Shown: positions 32,281-43,162, numbered from the stretch's first letter. The stretch is 64,000 nucleotides of DNA from Lysobacter silvisoli (GCF_003382365.1 NZ_QTSU01000001.1:868001-932000); one strand, 5' to 3'. Notes: generated from the sequence alone by a model not told the origin. Translations and numbers: made by a program.

Positions 32281-33717
32281 ATGAGCGGACCCGCCGCTGC
32301 AGCGCCGCCGTCCGCGCAAGCCGCAACGTCCTTGCCCGCATGGATGCGCCGCACCGCGATCGCAGCGCTGGCCTATACGGCGTTCTTCGCCTTCGCCGAC
32401 TTCGATCTGTACCTGCGCCCGGAACTCGGCGCGGGCCTGCTGCTGTTGTTGATGTGCATGGCCGGCGCGCGCCCCTGGCGCGAGCTGCGGCGGCAGCCGG
32501 CGGTTTGGGCGCTGGCCGCGCTGATCGTCTATGCGATCGCGCAATCCTTGTATGCGGGCCTGCGGGTCATGCCTGCGCTGCCGTTGTCCGAGCACCTGAC
32601 CGATACCGCCAAACTGGTGCGGCTGGCGGTGTTCACCGCGGTGGTCGGCTGGTGGCTGTCGGTGTTGCCGCGCACCCTGCCGATGCTGTTGGCGCTGATG
32701 GGCCTGGGGCTGGCGGCCTCGATCCTGACCTACCTGCCGTGGACGCAGCTGCCCGCGCTGTGGAGCGGTGCGCTGCGGCCCGAATTCGGCGTGACCGAAA
32801 ACCTCACCGGCCTGCTCGCCGCGGTGGGCGGCTGGATCGCCTTGTGGCTGGCGATGACCGCCTGGAGCGCGCGCCAGGCGGGCGCGCTGCGTCTGACCCT
32901 GGCGGCGCTGGCCTACGCGGTGTGCTTCTGCGTGCTGCTGTTCTCGCAATCGCGCGGCGCCTGGCTGGCCTTCGCCTTGGTCGTGCCGGCGGCGGTGCTG
33001 GCCTATGCCTGGAATCACCGCCGTGCGGGGCCGTTGCCGTGGCTGCCGGTGCTGGCGGCCGCGTCGCTTTCGGTCCTGTTGCTGTGGTCCGCGCGCGATC
33101 TGGTCGCGTCGCGCTTCGCCGGTTCGCAAACCCTGGCGGCCGAAGCGCAACAGGCGGCGGTGCAGGGCAGCGTGGCGATCGCGCCGTCGGCGCCGGCCGC
33201 GGCATCGGCGGGCGCCGAAGCGACGACAGCTCCGTCCGACGCCGCGCAGGCGCAGCAGACCCAGGTCAACAACAAGGCCGTCGGCGTGCGCATGGCGCTG
33301 TATCGGCTGGGCGTGGAGCAGTGGCTGCAACGGCCGTTGCTGGGCTGGGGCCTGCGCAGCACGCCCGAGCTGATCGCCCAGAGCCGTCGCGACATGGCCG
33401 GACAGCACCACGTGCATCTGCACAACACCTATCTGGACGCGCTGGTCGGCTTGGGCGCGGTCGGCGTGGCCCTGCTGGCGCTGGCGCTGCTGGCGCTGCT
33501 GCGCGAACCCTGGCGCGCCTGGCGCCAAGGCCGGATGCCGGTGCCGGCGTTCTGGGCCTTGGCGGGCTGCGTGGGCCTGGTGCTGATCACCAACAACTTC
33601 GATTCGCTGCTGTGGCGTTTCGAATACGGCCGTGCGCCGCTGGAGTTCCTGTTCGGCCTGTGCCTGGCCTACGGACTGATCCGCCGCCGCGCCGCGGTCG
33701 GGCGCGACGGCGCCTGA
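32281..33717 (+). CDS. O-antigen ligase/Wzy-type polymerase-like membrane protein
   Basis: 478 residues and about 11-12 transmembrane helices. A large loop rich in Ala/Gln (about 284-335) carries Pro/Ala/Thr stretches. The Wzy_C-type core is visible after it: GVEQWLQRPLLGWGLRS, then HVHLHNTYLDALVGLG (about 379-394), matching the H-x-H-N-x-Y/L motif of WaaL/Wzy proteins, which transfer or polymerise lipid-linked glycans in the periplasm. FSQSRGAWLAF near 220 is also typical. ATG 32281 has GGAG 7 bases upstream. Which glycan is handled is unknown. Confidence 0.88.
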   Translation: MSGPAAAAPPSAQAATSLPAWMRRTAIAALAYTAFFAFADFDLYLRPELGAGLLLLLMCMAGARPWRELRRQPAVWALAALIVYAIAQSLYAGLRVMPALPLSEHLTDTAKLVRLAVFTAVVGWWLSVLPRTLPMLLALMGLGLAASILTYLPWTQLPALWSGALRPEFGVTENLTGLLAAVGGWIALWLAMTAWSARQAGALRLTLAALAYAVCFCVLLFSQSRGAWLAFALVVPAAVLAYAWNHRRAGPLPWLPVLAAASLSVLLLWSARDLVASRFAGSQTLAAEAQQAAVQGSVAIAPSAPAAASAGAEATTAPSDAAQAQQTQVNNKAVGVRMALYRLGVEQWLQRPLLGWGLRSTPELIAQSRRDMAGQHHVHLHNTYLDALVGLGAVGVALLALALLALLREPWRAWRQGRMPVPAFWALAGCVGLVLITNNFDSLLWRFEYGRAPLEFLFGLCLAYGLIRRRAAVGRDGA

Positions 33718-33727
33718 GTCGTGCATC

Positions 33728-33757
33728 GCTCCGGCCGCGCCGATGCGCGGCCGGAGC
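33728..33757. terminator. Strong hairpin between convergent ligase and tonB genes
   Basis: A perfect 13-bp stem GCTCCGGCCGCGC/GCGCGGCCGGAGC with a CGAT loop, without a T-tract. Its position 11 bases past the ligase stop suggests a bidirectional transcription barrier. Confidence 0.6.
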
Positions 33758-33795
33758 CCGCTTCCCCTGATCCTGCTGCGCGTTCGTCGGGGCGC

Positions 33796-34386
33796 TTAGG
33801 CCTGCGGCTGGAACGTGATCGGCACTTCCACCACCGCCGGCACCGGCTTGCCGTTGCGGGTGGCCGGAGTAAAGCGCCACTTGCGCACCGCGTCCTGCGC
33901 GGCGCGGTCCAGATCGCGCGAGGCGCTGCGGCGGGCGAAATCGACCTCGCCGGGCACGCCGTCGCTGCCCACGTTCACGCGCAGCACCACTTCGCCGCCT
34001 TCGCCGCGACGCAGCGCGGTGGCCGGGTACTCGGGTTCGGGGCTGCGGCCGGCGATGCGCTCGGGCACCGTCTCGCGCGGCGTGGCCGCGATCGGCTTGT
34101 CGGTCTTGGGCTTGGACGCCTCGGCGGCCGGCTTGCGCGCCCCGGTGCGGTCGCCGCGCTCGGCGGGGGCCGGCGTATCGGTGGACTCGGCCGGCACCGG
34201 CGTCATGGCGGCATCGGGCGACACCACCACCGGCGCCGGCGCACGCTGGCTCAGCAGGTACCAGATCAACAGGATTGCGGCCAGCAACAGCAGCAGCCAC
34301 AGACCGGTACGGTTGCGCGCGGGCGCGGCGGCGCCCGCGTCGGTCGGCGGGTTCGTTTGGCGGTTTTCCAGCGTGTTGTCCGTCAT
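33796..34386 (-). CDS. TonB-family energy transducer (paralogue 1)
   Basis: 196 residues: cytoplasmic N-terminus, one transmembrane helix (about 29-46, GLWLLLLLAAILLIWYLL), a Pro/Ala/Lys-rich periplasmic linker, and a TonB C-terminal domain with SPEPEYPATALRRGEGGEVV and a final WRFTPATRNGKPVPAVVEVP. TonB proteins carry proton-motive energy to outer-membrane receptors. No ExbB/ExbD are near. The protein at 34488-35144 has the same layout and a similar C-terminal domain, so the two are tandem paralogues on one strand. Confidence 0.9.
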   Translation of the reverse strand: MTDNTLENRQTNPPTDAGAAAPARNRTGLWLLLLLAAILLIWYLLSQRAPAPVVVSPDAAMTPVPAESTDTPAPAERGDRTGARKPAAEASKPKTDKPIAATPRETVPERIAGRSPEPEYPATALRRGEGGEVVLRVNVGSDGVPGEVDFARRSASRDLDRAAQDAVRKWRFTPATRNGKPVPAVVEVPITFQPQA

Positions 34387-34487
34387 GTGTCCCTCCTCGT
34401 TCGCCCCGGCGGGGGCCGGGTCGATCCGAGCTTCCTCACGCCGGTGTTAGCGGGCGGTGGAGGCGAGGGGGCGGACGCGATCTTCGT

Positions 34488-36603
<2,116 letters not shown>

Positions 36604-36645
36604 GCCGGCGCGCGTTTCCTATCGGACGCGATTCTTCGCTTTGGG

Positions 36646-36815
36646 GTAGGAGCGGCGTAAGCCGCGACCGCGAATCCACAACCACGACGAACGCCGCGCC
36701 TGCCCCTGTAGGAGCTGCGCAAGCTGCGACCGCGAACCCACAGTTACGACCAAGCCCTCGGTCGGCGTGCTGTCTGCTCTGACGCTTTGGGGTAGGAGCG
36801 GCGTGAGCCGCGATC
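36646..36815 (+). repeat. Three GTAG-type REP hairpins after serS
   Basis: Direct copies at 36646-36669, 36708-36731 and 36792-36815. The middle one is the variant GTAGGAGCTGCGCAAGCTGC followed by GACC, with matched changes in both arms that leave a central T-T mismatch. All are in the same orientation as serS. They occupy the first part of the 716-base gene-free gap 36604-37319. Confidence 0.8.
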
Positions 36816-36892
36816 CGCTCCGAACTCGCGAAGGTGTATGGGTGTGTTGGTTGAAGCAACAGCAACAGCTTCCGTCCGCAAGCGGCCGGGTC

Positions 36893-36922
36893 ACTTTCTT
36901 TTGATAAGCGTCAAAAGAAAGT
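36893..36922. repeat. AT-rich perfect palindrome
   Basis: ACTTTCTTTTGA and TCAAAAGAAAGT are perfect 12-base arms around TAAGCG. It is strikingly AT-rich for this genome and is followed by AACCAAAGAAAAACGC. It looks like the end of an interspersed repeat. No gene is visible next to it. Confidence 0.6.
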
Positions 36923-37106
36923 AACCAAAGAAAAACGCTGTCCTTGGACAGAGCTCCCCTGCGAGAGCGCAGCGCGCGCCGGGATTTTCCGATCGGGCCT
37001 CCTGCCCGAACGGAAAACGGCGCACGTCCTGTGCGCCGCCCTCCGGGTCTCCTATTTGCGTGGCGAGTTCGGTGCCCGATCATGAGCATTCGCGCTTTGC
37101 GCTCAT

Positions 37107-37280
37107 CCCCTCACCCTAGCCCTCTCCCGCAGGCGGGAGAGGGGACAGATCCGACGCCGCTTTGCTTTAGCCCCTCTCCCGCTTACGGGGTGAAGGGCAG
37201 CGCTTGCGAGCCATTGGCTCGCGCTGCACTGAACGCCCGACCGCTATGCGGGCGGGCCGGGGTGCGGGTTGGGGTGAGGG
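37107..37280. repeat. MITE-like element with terminal inverted repeats
   Basis: The left end CCCCTCACCCTAGCCCTCTC is matched, inverted, by the right end GGGTTGGGGTGAGGG. Inside are a strong hairpin CCCTCTCCCGC-AGGCGGGAGAGGG (about 37121-37143) and a related CCCCTCTCCCGC further on. About 174 bases, non-coding, typical of short non-autonomous elements in proteobacteria. It sits just beyond the pgl stop. Confidence 0.55.
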
Positions 37281-37319
37281 CACGCGAAGCCGCAGGCTTG
37301 CGGCGAAACTAGCGAAGCC

Positions 37320-38072
37320 CTATTCGCACCAATGCACGTGCAAAGGCGAAGCGTGCGCGGCGTCCAGGGCCGCGAGCACGGGGTAACGCTTCACATCCCC
37401 GCTGCGCAGCGCGGCCTCGAATACCTCGCGCTTGCGCTCGCCGGTGATCAGCAACAAACGCGTCTGCACGCGGGCCAGGCCGGCGGGAGTCAGGCTGACG
37501 CGGCGCGGCCAGCCTTGTGCGCCGGGTACGCCGTCGGCGTCGACGGCGACATAGGCCTGGCGGCTGCTCAAGGCGCGTTCCAGGTCGCGGCTGCCGGGGA
37601 ACAGCGAGGCGGTGTGGCCGTCCTCGCCCATGCCCAACACCGCCGCGCTGGCGCCGAGTTGGGCGTGCGCATTGGCCGCGGCCACCGCGTCCTCGATGCG
37701 GCGCCCGGCCAGGGTCAGCGCTTCGAAGCGCGCGGCCGCGGCATGGTCCTGCAGCAGTTGGCTGCGCACGGTGCGGGCGTTGCTGTCGGGGTCGTCCGGC
37801 AGCAGCCAGCGTTCGTCGACCAGACCGATATCCACGCGGCTCCATTCCAGCGGCGCCTTGGACAGCGCGCGGTAGACCGGGCCGGGCGTGGTGCCGCCGG
37901 ACAGCAGCAGGCGCGCGCGCGGGCGCAGCAGCAGATCGCGGCGCAGTTCGGCGGCGATGGCCACGGCGCAGGCCCACGTCCACACGTCGCGGCCGCGGTG
38001 CGCGTGCATCACATAGCGGGCTGTCTCCGGCTCCGGTGAGCCGGGCATGGCGGGCGACGGATCGTCGAGCAT
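37320..38072 (-). CDS. pgl: 6-phosphogluconolactonase
   Basis: 250 residues, DevB-type lactonase. It hydrolyses 6-phosphoglucono-delta-lactone to 6-phosphogluconate. Motifs: SGGTTP at 58-63, DERW at 86-89, and LGMGEDGHTASLFPG (about 146-160), the family's signature. It is the last gene of the minus-strand unit bglA-zwf-glk-pgl, 24 bases after glk. It completes the oxidative branch started by Zwf. Confidence 0.93.
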   Translation of the reverse strand: MLDDPSPAMPGSPEPETARYVMHAHRGRDVWTWACAVAIAAELRRDLLLRPRARLLLSGGTTPGPVYRALSKAPLEWSRVDIGLVDERWLLPDDPDSNARTVRSQLLQDHAAAARFEALTLAGRRIEDAVAAANAHAQLGASAAVLGMGEDGHTASLFPGSRDLERALSSRQAYVAVDADGVPGAQGWPRRVSLTPAGLARVQTRLLLITGERKREVFEAALRSGDVKRYPVLAALDAAHASPLHVHWCE

Positions 38073-38096
38073 CGCCCGATCTTCGCACGATCCGCC

Positions 38097-39071
38097 TTAG
38101 CTTGGCGTGTGCCTGGCCAAGGCGGCCGCGCCGAGCAAACCGGGCTGCGGATGGGTCACGGCGAGGGTGGGAATGCGCGCCATCGCGGGCGAGAAGCGGC
38201 CCTTGTGCTCGAAGCGCTGACGGAAGCCGGAATGCTGCAGCCACGGCATCAGGCGCGGCACCAGGCCGCCGGGCAGGAACACGCCGTCCCAGGCGCCCAG
38301 GGTGAGCACCAGATCGCCGGCAGCGGCGCCGTAGACGGCGCAGAACACGTCGATCGCGCGCAGGCAGCGCGCATCGCCCTCGCGCGCCATCGCGGTGATG
38401 TCGGCCGGTTGCAGCGGGCCCGGGTCTTCGCCGGCGATCTGGCTCAGCGCGCGGTGCAGGTTGACCAGGCCGCTGCCGCTGACCAGACGCTCGTTGGAAA
38501 CGCGGCCGAATTCGCCCGACAGGCGCTGCAGAATCTCGATCTCCTCCGGTGTGCCCGGCGCGAAGCTGACGTGGCCGCCTTCGGTCTGCAGCGGGTAGTA
38601 GCGGCCGTCGCGGCGGATCAATCCGCCGACGCCCAGGCCGGTGCCCGCGCCGATCACCGCATAGGTGCGGTCGCCGTCGCCATCGCCGCCGCGCCACGGC
38701 GCGCCGCCGATCGCCACCACGTCCTCGGGCTGCAGCAGCGACACCGCCATGGCCTGCGCGGCGAAGTCGTTGACCAGGCGCAGGCGTTGCAGGCCCAGTG
38801 CCTGGCCGGTGCGCGTGGCGGAGATCACCCAGGGATGGTTGGTGATGCGCGCCTCGTCGCCGTCGACGCGGCCGGCCACGGCGAACACGGCTTCGCCAGG
38901 CGCCGCGCCGACGCGATCCAGGTAGTGGCGCGCGGCGTCGGCCAGCGACGGGAAGTCGGCGACCGCGAACACCTGCACGCTGTCGGCGCGCAACGGCGCG
39001 TCCAGTTGCGGCGCGGCCAGGGCGAAGCGCGCGTTGGTGCCGCCGATGTCGGCCAGCAGTACTTCGCTCAT
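38097..39071 (-). CDS. glk: Glucokinase
   Basis: 324 residues, the length of proteobacterial Glk. ATP-dependent phosphorylation of glucose to glucose 6-phosphate. The phosphate-1 motif is ADIGGTNARF at 7-16, LVNDFAAQAMAV holds the catalytic Asp, GAGTGLGVGGL is the phosphate-2 loop, and EGGHVSFAP is the glucose-binding motif. Its ATG overlaps the zwf stop by 4 bases, so glucose phosphorylation and oxidation are translationally coupled. Confidence 0.95.
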   Translation of the reverse strand: MSEVLLADIGGTNARFALAAPQLDAPLRADSVQVFAVADFPSLADAARHYLDRVGAAPGEAVFAVAGRVDGDEARITNHPWVISATRTGQALGLQRLRLVNDFAAQAMAVSLLQPEDVVAIGGAPWRGGDGDGDRTYAVIGAGTGLGVGGLIRRDGRYYPLQTEGGHVSFAPGTPEEIEILQRLSGEFGRVSNERLVSGSGLVNLHRALSQIAGEDPGPLQPADITAMAREGDARCLRAIDVFCAVYGAAAGDLVLTLGAWDGVFLPGGLVPRLMPWLQHSGFRQRFEHKGRFSPAMARIPTLAVTHPQPGLLGAAALARHTPS

Positions 39072-40492
39072 GCCTGGCCTCCGCGCGACTGGCCCAAGGT
39101 GGCCGGCAGGAACGCTGCGGCTTCGGCCGGGCCCCAGGAGCCGGCCGGGTACTCGATCACCGGCTGCGCGGTCGCGCTCCAGGCGCGTTCCACGCTGTCG
39201 ATCCATTGCCAGGCCGATTCGACTTCGTCGTCGCGCACGAACAGGGTCTGGTTGCCGCGCAGCGCATCCACCAGCAGGCGCTCGTAGGCGATGCGCCGCT
39301 GCGGCGAGTTCGACATCGACAGGTCCAGCGACATCGGCCGCAGTTCCAGCGCGCCCCATTCGGGCGCGGCCAGGCTGCCCATCAGGCCCAATTCCACGGT
39401 CTCGTCGGGCTGCAGGCGCATGCGCAGGCGGTTGGGGCGCTCGCGCCCGCGCGCGGGGCGTTCGAACAGCCAGTGCGAGACCGGCTTGAACGACACCACC
39501 ACTTCGGTCGCGCGCGCAGCCAGGCGCTTGCCGGTGACCAGGCGGAAGGGCACGCCGGCCCAGCGCCAGTTGTCGATCCAGGTGCGCAGGGCGACGAAGG
39601 TTTCCACCGGCGCGTCGTGGACGAAGCCTTTGACCGCGCGGCCTTCGACCACGCCGGCGCCGTAGCGCCCGCGCACGGTGTCCTGGGCGGCGTCGGCCTG
39701 GCCCATCGGCCGCAGCGCGCGCAGCACCTTGCGCTTTTCTTCGCGGATGCTGTCGGCGTCCAGGTTGGACGGCGGCTCCATGGCGATCAGGGCGAGCAGC
39801 TGCAGCATGTGGTTCTGGACCATGTCGCGCAGCGCGCCGTAGCCGGCGTAGTACTCCTCGCGGCCGTCCACGCCGGCGGTCTCGGCCACCAGGATGTCGA
39901 CCGATTCGATCCAGCGGTGCTGCCACACCGCTTCCAGCAAGGTGTTGCCCAGGCGCAGCGCGAGCAGATTCTGCACCGCGGCCTTGCCCAGGTAATGGTC
40001 GATGCGGAAGATCCGCGACTCGTCCAGGCAGGCGCGCAGCGCGGCGTTGATCTCGCGCGCCGAGGCCAGGTCGCGGCCGATCGGCTTTTCCAGCACCAGG
40101 CGCGAAGGATCGGCGAGCACGCCGGCCGCGCTCAGGCCCTGCGCCACCGGCACGAACAGATCCGGCGGCGTGGCCAGGTAGCTCACGCTGGGGCGGTCGG
40201 CGTAGGGCGACAGCGCCGCGGCGATCGCGGCGGTGTCGCGCAGGTCCACCGCCACGTAGTCGATGCTGCGCAGCAGGCCGTCCACGGCCGCGGCGTCGTC
40301 GGCCGCCTCGGCGGCCATGCGTTCGCGCAACCAGCTGCGGAAAGCCTCGCTGCTCATCTCCTGCCGGCCCACCGCGACCAGGCGGAAGCCCTCGGGCAGC
40401 AGCCGGTCCCGCCACAGGTGGATCAGCGATGGGAACAGGTAGCGCTGGGCCAGGTCGCCGGTGGCGCCGAACAGCAACAGGGTGTCGTGCAT
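39068..40492 (-). CDS. zwf: Glucose-6-phosphate 1-dehydrogenase
   Basis: 474 residues. Oxidises glucose 6-phosphate to 6-phosphogluconolactone with NAD(P). FGATGDLAQR at 8-17 binds the nucleotide, EKPIG lies at 135-139, substrate/active-site RIDHYLGK at 163-170, and the probable catalytic His H228 is in QNHMLQL. Coupled to glk by a 4-base overlap and 30 bases after bglA, so it is inside a sugar-inducible operon rather than standing alone. Confidence 0.96.
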   Translation of the reverse strand: MHDTLLLFGATGDLAQRYLFPSLIHLWRDRLLPEGFRLVAVGRQEMSSEAFRSWLRERMAAEAADDAAAVDGLLRSIDYVAVDLRDTAAIAAALSPYADRPSVSYLATPPDLFVPVAQGLSAAGVLADPSRLVLEKPIGRDLASAREINAALRACLDESRIFRIDHYLGKAAVQNLLALRLGNTLLEAVWQHRWIESVDILVAETAGVDGREEYYAGYGALRDMVQNHMLQLLALIAMEPPSNLDADSIREEKRKVLRALRPMGQADAAQDTVRGRYGAGVVEGRAVKGFVHDAPVETFVALRTWIDNWRWAGVPFRLVTGKRLAARATEVVVSFKPVSHWLFERPARGRERPNRLRMRLQPDETVELGLMGSLAAPEWGALELRPMSLDLSMSNSPQRRIAYERLLVDALRGNQTLFVRDDEVESAWQWIDSVERAWSATAQPVIEYPAGSWGPAEAAAFLPATLGQSRGGQA

Positions 40493-40522
40493 CGCGCCGG
40501 GACCTGATCGGGAAGGGGGACC

Positions 40523-41896
40523 TTAAGGTAGCGGCTCCGCCAGCGAGCGGCCATGGCTGGCGATCACGTTGGAGTACCAGCGCGCGCTGTCCTTGGGCGT
40601 GCGCTCCTGGGTGCCGTAGTTCACGTGGACCACGCCGAAGCGCTTGGAATAGCCCAGCGACCATTCCAGGTTGTCCAGCAGCGACCACACCATGTAGCCG
40701 CGGATGTCGCAGCCGGCCTGGATCGCGTCGTGCACCGCGCTGATGTGCTTTTGCAGGTAGTCCATGCGCAGCGGGTCGCGCACGCGTCGCTCGCCGCTGG
40801 CGTCGGGCTCGGCCACCGGCGGATCGAAGAAGGCCGCGCCGTTCTCGGTGATGTACATGGGAATGTCGCCGTAGCGCTGCTTGACCCAGGTCAGGGTGTC
40901 GGTCAGGCCCTGCGGGAACACTTCCCAGCCGGTCTCGGTGTAGGTGCCCGAGGGCTGGCGCACCACGCCGGTATTGAGCGGGTAGCTGATCGCGTCCTTG
41001 GTGACGCTGCGGGTGTAGTAGTTGACGCCGATGAAGTCCAGCGACTGCTTGATCAGGGCGTAGTCTTCGGCCGGCCATTCCGGCCAGGCCTCGCCGAAGA
41101 TCTCGCGCAGCTCCGGCGGGTAGGAGCCGAGCAGGGCGGGATCGAGGTACTGCTCGTTCATGTAGGCGTGCGCGCGCTTGACCGCGGCCGCGTCGGCGGC
41201 CGAATCGGTGGCCGCGTACTTGGGCTCGATGTTCACCACCAGGCCGATCTCGTGCTGGCCGATCGCGCGGTAGGCCTGCACCGCGGCGCCATGCGCGCGC
41301 ATCAGGTTGTGGCTGGCGATGGGCGCCTCGAAGCGGCTGCGGTGGCCCGGCGCGAGCGCGCCGTGCAGGTAGCCGCCGTCGGTGATGACCCAGGGTTCGT
41401 TGAGGGTGACCCACTTCTTCACCCGGCCGTCGAGGGCGCGGTAGAGCACGCTGCCGTACTCGGCGAACCAGTCGGCGCAGTCGCGGTTGAGCCAGCCGCC
41501 GCGGTCGTCCAGTGCCGCCGGCATGTCCCAGTGGTAGAGGGTCAACAGCGGCTCGATGCCGTTGGCCAGCAGTTCGTCGACCAGGCGCGAATAGAAGTCC
41601 ACGCCGGCCTGGTTCACCCGGCCGGTGCCCTCGGGCAGGATCCGCGACCAGGACACGCTGAAGCGGTAGGCCTGCAGGCCCAGCTGCTTCATCAGCGCCA
41701 CGTCGTCCTTCCAGCGCCGGTAGTGGTCGCAGGCGACGTCGCCGGTGTCGCCGTTGAGGGTCATCCCCGGGGTATGGGCGAAGCGGGTCCAGATGCTGGG
41801 GCCGGCGCCGTCGGCCAGGGGCGAGCCCTCGATCTGGTGCGCGGCAGTGGCCGCGCCCCACAGGAAACCCTCGGGAAAGACTCGAACTTGGCTCAT
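40523..41896 (-). CDS. bglA: GH1 beta-glucosidase
   Basis: 457 residues, family 1 glycoside hydrolase with a (beta/alpha)8 barrel. The acid/base is E167 in TLNEPW and the nucleophile E351 in YITENGA. The N-terminal FPEGFLWGAATAAHQIEG is the family signature. There is no signal peptide, so it cleaves imported beta-glucosides such as cellobiose in the cytoplasm. It heads bglA-zwf-glk-pgl. A LacI-type palindrome lies 46 bases upstream of its start (41942-41957), with a -10-like TATTCT (complement of 41961-41966) next to it. Confidence 0.95.
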   Translation of the reverse strand: MSQVRVFPEGFLWGAATAAHQIEGSPLADGAGPSIWTRFAHTPGMTLNGDTGDVACDHYRRWKDDVALMKQLGLQAYRFSVSWSRILPEGTGRVNQAGVDFYSRLVDELLANGIEPLLTLYHWDMPAALDDRGGWLNRDCADWFAEYGSVLYRALDGRVKKWVTLNEPWVITDGGYLHGALAPGHRSRFEAPIASHNLMRAHGAAVQAYRAIGQHEIGLVVNIEPKYAATDSAADAAAVKRAHAYMNEQYLDPALLGSYPPELREIFGEAWPEWPAEDYALIKQSLDFIGVNYYTRSVTKDAISYPLNTGVVRQPSGTYTETGWEVFPQGLTDTLTWVKQRYGDIPMYITENGAAFFDPPVAEPDASGERRVRDPLRMDYLQKHISAVHDAIQAGCDIRGYMVWSLLDNLEWSLGYSKRFGVVHVNYGTQERTPKDSARWYSNVIASHGRSLAEPLP

Positions 41897-41941
41897 CGCT
41901 GTTTGGCTCCGGTGCGGGGGCTCGTCGCTGGTTCGACGTGC

Positions 41942-41957
41942 ATGTAAACGGTTACAT
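41942..41957. promoter_or_regulatory. LacI-type operator between bglA and ugpC-like gene
   Basis: ATGTAAACGGTTACAT: ATGTAA and TTACAT arms around a central CG, the pattern bound by LacI/GalR proteins. It lies in the 132-base divergent spacer, 46 bases before bglA and 72 before the ATPase gene, so one repressor could control both. No lacI gene adjoins it. Confidence 0.7.
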
Positions 41958-42028
41958 GGCAGAATAGCCCAGGGCGGCGACAATTGCATCGTCGCTACAC
42001 CGCATCTTGGAACCGGTTGGGAGAATTC

Positions 42029-43162
42029 ATGGCGAAGGTCACGCTTGAAGGGCTGCGCAAGGTCTACCCGAACGGGTTCGTCGGCGTGGACGGCGCCAGT
42101 TTCGATATCCGCGACGGCGAACTGCTGGTGCTGGTGGGCCCCTCGGGCTGCGGTAAGTCGACCCTGCTGCGCATGATCGCCGGGCTGGAAACCATCAGCG
42201 CGGGCGAGCTGCGCATCGGCGAGCGCCGGGTCAACGAGGTCGCGCCCAAGGACCGCGACATCGCCATGGTGTTCCAGAGCTACGCGCTATACCCGCACAT
42301 GACCGTGGCCGAGAATCTGGGCTTCGGCCTGAAGCTGCGCGGCGCGTCCAAGGACGAGATCGCGCGGCGCGTGGCCGAGGCGGCGGACATGCTGGAGCTG
42401 GCGCCGCTGCTGCAGCGCAAGCCGGCGGCGCTGTCCGGCGGCCAGCGCCAGCGCGTGGCCCTGGGCCGCGCCCTGGTGCGGCAGCCGCAGGTGTTCCTGC
42501 TCGACGAGCCGCTGTCCAACCTGGACGCCAAGCTGCGCATGGGCATGCGCGTGGAGATCGCGCGCCTGCACCGGCAGCTGGGCACCACCATGATCTACGT
42601 GACCCACGACCAGATCGAGGCCATGACCCTGGGCCAGCGCATCGTGGTGCTCAAGGACGGCAAGATCCAGCAGATCGACACGCCGATGGCGCTGTACCGC
42701 CATCCGGTCAATTTGTTCGTGGCCACCTTCCTGGGCAGCCCGAAGATGAACCTGCTCTGGGGCGAAGTGACCGAGCGCGAGGGCCGCCTGGCCCTGCGCA
42801 TCGCCGAAGGTGTGGAGCTGCCGCTGCAGCCGGAGCCCGCATTGCGCGAGACCGTGCGCGGCTATCTGGGCCGCCAGCTCACCGTCGGCCTGCGTCCTGA
42901 GGACATGCACCTGGCGCAGGCCGCGCCCGAGCGCCTGCCCGCGCGCGTGGAAGCGGTGGAGCCGGTGGGCAACGAAGCCTTCCTCAACCTGGGCTGCGGC
43001 GGCTGCGAACTGGTGGTGCGCCTGCCGCCCTACGATCTGCCGGTGGCCGGCGACACCGTGCACCTGGGCTACGACGCGCAGCGCATGCATTACTTCGACC
43101 CGGAGAGCGAGCTCAATCTGCGGGTGCCGCCTGCGGCCGAGGCGGTCGAGCGCGCGGCGTGA
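42029..43162 (+). CDS. ugpC: Sugar ABC transporter ATP-binding protein (UgpC/MalK type)
   Basis: 377 residues. Walker A GPSGCGKST at 37-45, Q-loop Q83, signature LSGGQRQRVALGRAL at 135 on, Walker B VFLLDEP at 155-161, switch His H193. A MalK/UgpC-type C-terminal regulatory OB domain occupies about 235-377. It energises inner-membrane sugar uptake, but no permease or binding-protein genes are adjacent, so it may serve permeases encoded elsewhere. GGGAG lies 5 bases before the ATG at 42029. Divergent from bglA across a shared operator. Confidence 0.92.
   Translation: MAKVTLEGLRKVYPNGFVGVDGASFDIRDGELLVLVGPSGCGKSTLLRMIAGLETISAGELRIGERRVNEVAPKDRDIAMVFQSYALYPHMTVAENLGFGLKLRGASKDEIARRVAEAADMLELAPLLQRKPAALSGGQRQRVALGRALVRQPQVFLLDEPLSNLDAKLRMGMRVEIARLHRQLGTTMIYVTHDQIEAMTLGQRIVVLKDGKIQQIDTPMALYRHPVNLFVATFLGSPKMNLLWGEVTEREGRLALRIAEGVELPLQPEPALRETVRGYLGRQLTVGLRPEDMHLAQAAPERLPARVEAVEPVGNEAFLNLGCGGCELVVRLPPYDLPVAGDTVHLGYDAQRMHYFDPESELNLRVPPAAEAVERAA

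Noticed and set aside
37107-37280. Insertion sequence
   Set aside because: There is no transposase frame; the inverted ends and size fit a non-autonomous element only.
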